This document shows, in pieces, positions 34,987-39,248 of a DNA stretch of 39,248 nt (positions within the stretch are counted from its first letter, which is position 1; every line of letters begins with the position of its first letter). Origin of the DNA: Acidobacteriota bacterium (GTDB lineage: Bacteria; Acidobacteriota; Terriglobia; Acidiferrales; UBA7541); contig QHYK01000101.1 of assembly GCA_003224085.1 (NCBI GenBank), forward strand, positions 1 through 39,248, written 5' to 3'. The notes below the pieces were generated by a model that made no database searches, was not told the DNA's origin, and was given only the letters and a program-made list of their open reading frames with translations. The translations under genes were made by a program, and so were the position numbers.

Positions 34987-35018
34987 AGCCCGCGCTGGCC
35001 TCCTTGCTGGCGCGGGCT
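34987..35018 (+). terminator. Rho-independent-type terminator
   Basis: A perfect 9-base stem, agcccgcgc (34987-34995) with gcgcgggct (35010-35018), around a 14-base loop, followed by atttgttt. It would end transcription of the small rightward gene. Its right arm touches the stop codon of the leftward AbiEii gene, so it may serve both directions. Confidence 0.7.
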
Positions 35019-36030
35019 ATTTGTTTATCTCGTTTTCAAGCTTAGCGAGCCGATCCAAAATCCAACCAAAGGAAGGAGGGTCACCAAAAATCATCGCGGC
35101 CATTTTCTTGTGATCCTGCTCCAGCGCCCCTCGCCGATTCTTAGGTGGCACTAACCGAAGGCTGCCAGCCTTAGCCAGATCATATCGAGCCCAGCCAGAG
35201 GAATAAAAAGTCTCTTTATGCTTTACGACTTGGGCCAACAATTCCCTGTCAGCGAGAGCCTCTTCCTTGATCTTGCCTTCCGCCATCATCGCCACATCAT
35301 AGAAGTGACGCGAATAGCGATCCGGTATTTGCTTGTCTTCCGGCCGGTGATATTCCACGTGCAAAATCGTCACCTTCTCCCAAAACGTACGTTTTCCGAG
35401 AAGCGCCACGACCGGCACATCATTGTCCACAACTACCTTGGGAAAGTGCTCGCCCGCGAATGACCGGATTGCAAAACGATCACGCGGAACAAACTCAGCA
35501 TGCGTCCCGAGCTCGAGTATTACCTGGGGTCCCAGATACGCCAGTCTTTTCGTGCTCGCCGCAGGATAGTGGAAGAGAACGACATTCTTGTCGTCCTTAC
35601 TCACCTCCAAGCCCCATCCGTGCCCTGCCCCAAGAGTCTCTCTGAATTGCTTTCCGAGAAGGTCAAGAAACTCACCTCCAATGTAGCGCTGACACTCCTC
35701 CATCATTTTTCCGAGAATCTTATTCCGCTTCGTATTTGAAATGTTTTCTTGCCGCGGATCGTTCTCGCCGTTAAACCCAAGCGTCTCATAATCCACCGCG
35801 AGGTCGATGTCTTCCGAAAAGCGATTGATCGCCTTGAATATCTTCGAAAGCGAAGTCCCACCCTTGAAAAGCAGCCTTCCCTCAAACGCCTTATTCGAAA
35901 AGAGCTGCTTCAGCACCCAACAAACCCAGAAATCCTTTTCGATGATAGCCTCGGCCACATTCATGCGCTCAGCTGTTTCGGAAAAAAGTTCCGCGCGCGC
36001 GCGTGCTTCCATGATGGCGACTTTGTTCAC
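35017..36030 (-). CDS. abiEii: AbiEii-type nucleotidyltransferase toxin
   Basis: 337-residue member of the AbiEii/AbiGii toxin family, type IV toxin-antitoxin and abortive phage-infection systems. The nucleotidyltransferase motif is clear: LLFKGGTSLSK (GGTSLSK at 57-63) and FSEDIDL with Asp74 and Asp76. Further family signatures are RTFWEKVTILHVEYHR and RYSRHFYDV. The toxin is thought to block growth by modifying a nucleic-acid target using NTP; family members have been shown to act on tRNA. The start GTG overlaps the antitoxin stop (36027-36030), so translation is coupled. An in-frame ATG at residue 7 is an alternative. It lies in the island after the tRNA-Asn fragment. Confidence 0.9.
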   Translation of the reverse strand: MNKVAIMEARARAELFSETAERMNVAEAIIEKDFWVCWVLKQLFSNKAFEGRLLFKGGTSLSKIFKAINRFSEDIDLAVDYETLGFNGENDPRQENISNTKRNKILGKMMEECQRYIGGEFLDLLGKQFRETLGAGHGWGLEVSKDDKNVVLFHYPAASTKRLAYLGPQVILELGTHAEFVPRDRFAIRSFAGEHFPKVVVDNDVPVVALLGKRTFWEKVTILHVEYHRPEDKQIPDRYSRHFYDVAMMAEGKIKEEALADRELLAQVVKHKETFYSSGWARYDLAKAGSLRLVPPKNRRGALEQDHKKMAAMIFGDPPSFGWILDRLAKLENEINK

Positions 36031-36635
36031 GCACTCTTCTCCGCAAGCTGCTTTGCCACGTCATAAATCCAATCCACACTAAAGCGCGTGTCCTTCAGGA
36101 AACGTCGCTTCTCCTGAAGAGAGAGACGGCTCCGCAGTGTATCAATCTCCCGCGCTCCAACATTTCCTTTCCCAAGGTGTCGAAGGGCTTGAACCACGAG
36201 CGCCGGTTTACCCTCCAGGCCTGCCATCGCTTTCGGCCGGGCATGCTTAAAAAGAATGCTCCGCCGGCCAATCTCCACTTTCTTATTTGGGCCATCTGTC
36301 AGATAAATGATCTTCGAGGGCACTTGCGTTGAAAGCCCGAGGAGATTTGCAGCCCACGCCCCTTCGGGCACGATCTTCCACCTCTGGCGTCTTGCTATCG
36401 CCTGCGCGGCCTCATCAATGTCAGGGCTTAGTTGGCCACCCAGGGCAGCATTGAACCGGGGTCTATCGTAAAGGCCTCTACGGATACGCCGGATCCTTCC
36501 CTCATGCGTCAGGCTATGCAGTGCCACATCGATCGTCGTCCGGGTGGCTATATCTAGGAAGTCCTTTGCGGAGAATGCTTTACCGTGCTCGAAATGCTCA
36601 ATCCTGCTAAGTATCTGATTCCGCATTGTTTGCAT
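36027..36635 (-). CDS. abiEi: AbiEi-type antitoxin (DUF6088-like)
   Basis: 202 residues, first gene of the leftward AbiE pair. The N-terminal winged helix (KAFSAKDFLDIATRTTIDVA, then GRIRRIRRGLYD) would bind DNA. The C-terminal domain (WAANLLGLSTQVPSKIIYLT, FKHARPKAM, LVVQALRHLG) is the antitoxin part. Antitoxins of this type repress their own operon by binding inverted repeats; a fitting operator lies just upstream at 36652-36688. The ATG at 36635 has no strong ribosome site; a second ATG follows three codons later. Confidence 0.88.
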   Translation of the reverse strand: MQTMRNQILSRIEHFEHGKAFSAKDFLDIATRTTIDVALHSLTHEGRIRRIRRGLYDRPRFNAALGGQLSPDIDEAAQAIARRQRWKIVPEGAWAANLLGLSTQVPSKIIYLTDGPNKKVEIGRRSILFKHARPKAMAGLEGKPALVVQALRHLGKGNVGAREIDTLRSRLSLQEKRRFLKDTRFSVDWIYDVAKQLAEKSA

Positions 36636-36651
36636 GGCTTTTTCGATCCCA

Positions 36652-36688
36652 TCGATTAAGAAAAAATATACTACTTTTCCTTAATCGA
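36652..36688 (-). promoter_or_regulatory. Inverted-repeat operator/promoter of the AbiE operon
   Basis: A perfect 9-base inverted repeat, tcgattaag (36652-36660) and cttaatcga (36680-36688), flanks an AT-rich core that reads gtagtatatttttt toward the antitoxin gene and holds a plausible -10 box. It ends 17 bases before the antitoxin ATG. AbiEi proteins are known to autorepress through such repeats; here binding is inferred. Confidence 0.65.
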
Positions 36689-36711
36689 GGCAAGCAGTAC
36701 CTGCCAGTATC

Positions 36712-37485
36712 ATGCCAGTATCACTCTGCCCTGTGACTCTGCTATCGCATCCGGAATTGCTAGGGTGGCCGTGTCGCAGGCAATCAGGTCGGTTCGAGTT
36801 TTTCTGCAAGAAAACCTCACAGGCAGGGCCGGAACCCCCCGATGCGTTGGGCGAAACCAATCTGCTCGCGCTCGCGAGCCGTATCGCCGATCCCTACTAT
36901 ATCGGATTCGGCAGCGCGGCCGCGCACTACGGGCTGACGACGCAACATCGCCGGGTGATCTTCGTGGTCACGTCGGTGCGCGTGCGGGAACGGCAGGTGG
37001 GGGAGGAGCGCGTGCGCGTCGTCAATCCTAAGCCCGGAAAATTTTTCGGATTCGCTCCGGTCGAAATATTTGGCTTCAAGGTCATGATGTCCGACCGAGA
37101 GAAGACGGCCATCGACTGCATCGACCGCCCGGCGCTCGCCGGCGGCGTGGCAGAAGCCGTTTCCATTCTGGCAACGGCGAGCCGCCGTTTCGACTGGCCG
37201 AAGGCGGCTGAGTATCTCGAACGGATGGATTCGACGGCGCTGGTGCGCAGGTTCGCGTGGGTAATGGATCACGTCAAGGCGGACATGCCCGCCGACATCC
37301 GCGAACGGCTGCTCCGGTTCGCCGCGCGCGGCCCTCGCACTTGGATGGGGCCCAACCCAACGACGAAGGTGCGTGGGGCCATCGGCTATGACAAGACGTG
37401 GCGCCTGTTCGTCAACGTGCCGCGCGACGAGCTGCGCGAGAGCGCGGGGCTCGGCCATAGAAAAGTCCTGAAGAAGGACGGGTAA
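36712..37485 (+). CDS. AbiEi-family antitoxin of a second AbiE locus, N-terminus damaged
   Basis: 257-codon frame whose part from about residue 43 belongs to the larger AbiEi antitoxin family (DALGETNLLALASRIADPYY, GFGSAAAHYGLTTQHRRVIF, IFGFKVMMSDREKTAIDCID, WPKAAEYLERM). The usual N-terminal winged helix is absent. The first ~40 codons (LCPVTLLSHPELLGWPCRRQ) look like random sequence, so the 5' end has probably been lost or shifted. It is followed two bases later by the matching toxin gene, in the usual antitoxin-toxin order. It is a different subfamily from the intact pair next door and in the opposite orientation. Function as antitoxin is doubtful. Confidence 0.7.
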   Translation: MPVSLCPVTLLSHPELLGWPCRRQSGRFEFFCKKTSQAGPEPPDALGETNLLALASRIADPYYIGFGSAAAHYGLTTQHRRVIFVVTSVRVRERQVGEERVRVVNPKPGKFFGFAPVEIFGFKVMMSDREKTAIDCIDRPALAGGVAEAVSILATASRRFDWPKAAEYLERMDSTALVRRFAWVMDHVKADMPADIRERLLRFAARGPRTWMGPNPTTKVRGAIGYDKTWRLFVNVPRDELRESAGLGHRKVLKKDG

Positions 37486-37487
37486 GG

Positions 37488-38388
37488 ATGCTCACGCAAA
37501 CCCAGGTGCGTCGCTACTCCGCTCAATCCGGTCTTCGCGACATGATGATCGCTGAGAAAGATTCGTGCTTACCTTCCTGCTTCAGCTTCTTTCGGAGCGC
37601 GGCAATCTGGACCGGCTGTCCTTCAAGGGAGGCACCTGCCTGCGGAAAATGTTCATCGGAAGCCAGGGGCGGTTTTCAACTGATCTGGATTTCACGGGCC
37701 TTGAGGAGCACGATCACGAGGATGTCATCCTCGGCATGATGGGGGCCTTCGAACAGGAATTCCGCGGGATCAGGTTCAATATTCCTGATGGCAGCTACTA
37801 CGAAACCGTGGACGGTCTGTCATGGGGCGTGAACCAACCTATGCGCATGAATGGAACGCTGCAGGCAACAGCGAAATAAAATTGCAGATCAGCCGCCGCG
37901 AGACACCGACGCTGGCGCCGGTGCGGATGCCACAAATCGAACAGAGTTATTTCGATCTCTTGCCTTTCGCTCCCGCTGAAATCAACTGTCTCGCTCTGCC
38001 GGAAATTCTGACTGAAAAGATTCGCGCGTGTTATCAGCGCAACAAGGCGCGCGACATTTATGATCTCGGAATATATGCGACGCGGCCTCTCGATCAGCCG
38101 CTCATCCGCCGGCTGGTTGTGCTGAAGCTCTGGCAGGCCCGCGATACGTTCGACCCTGCGCGCCTCATAAACAAATTCGAGCATGGCGCGGAGTTCGACT
38201 GGGATGACCTCCGCGACCTTGTTCGGCGTGACGCAAGAATAGACCGCGAGAGAATCTGCGCCGATTGCGTCAGAGGCTTCTGGTTTCTTGCGGACCTGAC
38301 GTCCGAAGAGCGCACGCTAGCCGGAGACCGCCATCAGCGGGAGCAGGCGCTGTGGGAGAGTTTGCATCCGGCTCGGGCGAGGAGTTAA
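37488..38388 (+). pseudogene. AbiEii-family toxin of the second locus, two frameshifts
   Basis: Three overlapping frames together make one nucleotidyltransferase toxin of about 300 residues. They are LTQTQVRRYSAQSGLRDMMI (from 37488), LDRLSFKGGTCLRKMF with RFSTDLDFTG (from about 37565), and AHEWNAAGNSEIKLQISRRE with LTEKIRACYQRNKARDIYDL (from about 37840 to the stop at 38388). One T is missing near 37562 (gattcgtg for gatttcgtg) and one C near 37833 (gaaccaacc for gaacccaacc). With both restored, the family motifs GGTxLxK and DLD are intact. It is read as inactive unless the gaps are sequencing errors. Confidence 0.75.
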
Positions 38389-38428
38389 TCGAACGCGATA
38401 TTCAAGGACTTGTCGCGGCTGACCCGAG

Positions 38429-38572
38429 CTACCACCATTTCAGCTTCCTCCAGAAAGGTTGTTTTTCTTTCTCTGGCGTCGCGGGACGCGCCGTGGTATC
38501 TGTTTCGAAATATCTGTTTTTCGCCAGTCGATCAGCGGCTCGTCCGGCGTCAATCTCTTTCTGGGACCACAT
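38429..38572 (-). CDS. Possible small basic protein
   Basis: A 47-codon leftward frame from ATG at 38572: MWSQKEIDAGRAADRLAKNR, then YFETDTTARPATPEKEKQ and a basic, aromatic end PFWRKLKWW. The composition is protein-like, unlike nearby chance frames, and recalls C-terminal tails of small membrane-associated proteins. The open frame continues upstream into the antisense of the LysR scrap, so the true start may be lost. No ribosome site. Not recognised. Confidence 0.3.
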   Translation of the reverse strand: MWSQKEIDAGRAADRLAKNRYFETDTTARPATPEKEKQPFWRKLKWW

Positions 38573-38609
38573 TCCGGCCCATCGGACCTTGCCGCCGCGT
38601 ATGCAGTAG

Positions 38610-38855
38610 TGGGATTTCGCTGGCCTTGCGACCGCGCTGCTGGCGGGCACCGGCATTGGCGACCTTCCGCCGCTGGTGCAGCCTGAGCTGCTACGCGACG
38701 GGCGGCTCATGGAAGTCATGCCGGGATGGCACTTCTCGATCTTCCATCTGTGGGTGGTCCATCTTGGCAATCGTTACATCACGCGGCCCGTGCGCGTGTT
38801 CAAGGAATTCGCGACGCAAATGGCGCCGACGCTCTTTCCAACGCTTCCGACATGA
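38610..38855 (+). pseudogene. C-terminal remnant of a LysR-family regulator
   Basis: From a TAG at 38607 the frame reads WDFAGLATALLAGTGIGDLP, LVQPELLRDGRLMEVMPGWH, IFHLWVVHLGNRYITRPVRV, FKEFATQMAPTLFP and a stop. This is the last ~80 residues of the LysR substrate-binding domain. The DNA-binding domain and most of the effector domain are absent. There is no start or ribosome site, so it is a decayed fragment left within the island. Confidence 0.75.
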
Positions 38856-39118
38856 GGTGATCATCTCGTCAGGAAATCAAGCACTGCCGAGATGCGCGTT
38901 TCCCGTTACCACACAAATGTCACGCGAAACGCGCCGGAAACGACGATTTGAAGTGTCATGCCAGTGTCATATGAATTGTGATGAATGGCGGCAAAAAGTG
39001 AATAAAGACCGCAAAGAGAAGGTAAATCTGACTACTCCCATTTAGCTAGAACTAGCTGATTCCCGTCGATTTGTCTCGGCTCCGGCACAATTGTGATTAT
39101 TAACTGGCCAATCTTTCC
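38856..39118. other. Gene-free stretch near the right end
   Basis: No coding frame is supported. The phrase tgtcatgccagtgtcat near 38957 resembles tatcatgccagtatcac near 36706, on the other side of the second AbiE locus. These may be short direct repeats flanking it. Confidence 0.3.
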
Positions 39119-39248
39119 TCATTTTTGCTCTGTTTGGATCCTCTGCAGTTGGGAAGCAACAGTGAGGAGGCGCTTGTCGAGGCGCCGCAATCGACGGCGG
39201 ATTTTCTCATCGCCCAACTGACGGCGATACATTTCCAGAAGATGACGT
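39119..39248 (-). CDS. C-terminal end of a basic, helical protein (partial)
   Basis: A leftward frame enters from the right window edge and ends at TGA (39121-39119). It reads RHLLEMYRRQLGDEKIRRRL, RRLDKRLLTVASQLQRIQTE, QK. It is strongly charged and helical, probably coiled coil. No start is in the window and the family is not recognisable from 42 residues. Confidence 0.4.
   Translation of the reverse strand, partial: RHLLEMYRRQLGDEKIRRRLRRLDKRLLTVASQLQRIQTEQK

Noticed and set aside
1-39248. CRISPR array
   Set aside because: No regularly spaced short repeats were seen; the only regular repeats are the in-frame 246-base units inside a gene.

Overview
The window looks like chromosomal DNA of an Acidobacteriota (Candidatus Koribacter/Solibacter-like) or closely related soil bacterium. 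The reasons are the TIGR02999-type ECF sigma factors coupled by ATGA overlap to Pkn-type Ser/Thr kinases that begin with TPEEWQRV, kinases fused to TPR or TolB-like beta-propeller sensors, and many large secreted proteins of unknown role. This is inferred from protein families; no marker gene is present.

Layout. 1-4634 is a sparse region: the start of a membrane protein running off the left edge, a secreted epoxide-hydrolase-like enzyme, two copies of a ~110-bp repeat, a small membrane protein with an internal duplication, and an orphan middle piece of an AAA/SMC-like ATPase. 4761-21899 is a single leftward gene cluster of eight exported proteins, most with AGGAGG-type ribosome sites and short gaps. 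In transcription order they are a 1391-aa TIM-barrel/low-complexity/CARDB protein, a 364-aa exported protein, an alpha/beta hydrolase, an SGNH-type hydrolase, an unknown beta-rich protein, a HET-C-like protein, an Ig-like protein and a PDZ protein. Four consecutive members (alpha/beta hydrolase, SGNH, unknown, HET-C) end in the same ~110-140-residue module: a CPT(V/I)DG box, an Ig-like carboxypeptidase-regulatory-type fold and a terminal G(Y/F)xxxxxxLP motif. This is the best candidate for an undescribed system: different catalytic heads on one shared C-terminal tail, possibly a surface-anchoring, secretion or assembly tag.

22250-34289 is a rightward array of sigma-factor/kinase modules, divergent from the secreted cluster: sigma 1 (frameshifted) with a TPR kinase, a truncated kinase copy, sigma 2 with a beta-propeller kinase (frameshifted), then the tail of a third sigma factor, an orphan kinase N-terminus, and an intact beta-propeller kinase. 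A TATAAWTCGYAAAAA element lies about 190 bp upstream of both sigma genes. The array has clearly grown and decayed by tandem duplication.

34290-39248 is an accessory island. It opens with the 3' half of a tRNA-Asn(GTT), including CCA, but no recognisable D arm, a typical att-site remnant. It then carries a small unknown gene, an intact AbiEi/AbiEii type IV toxin-antitoxin pair with an inverted-repeat operator, a second and broken AbiE pair of another subfamily, a LysR-family C-terminal scrap, and the tail of a gene running off the right edge.

Five single-base indels (near 9631, 22480, 29680, 37562 and 37833) sit in short homopolymers inside otherwise well-preserved genes. They may be assembly errors rather than real mutations, so the 'broken' status of these genes should be read with that in mind.
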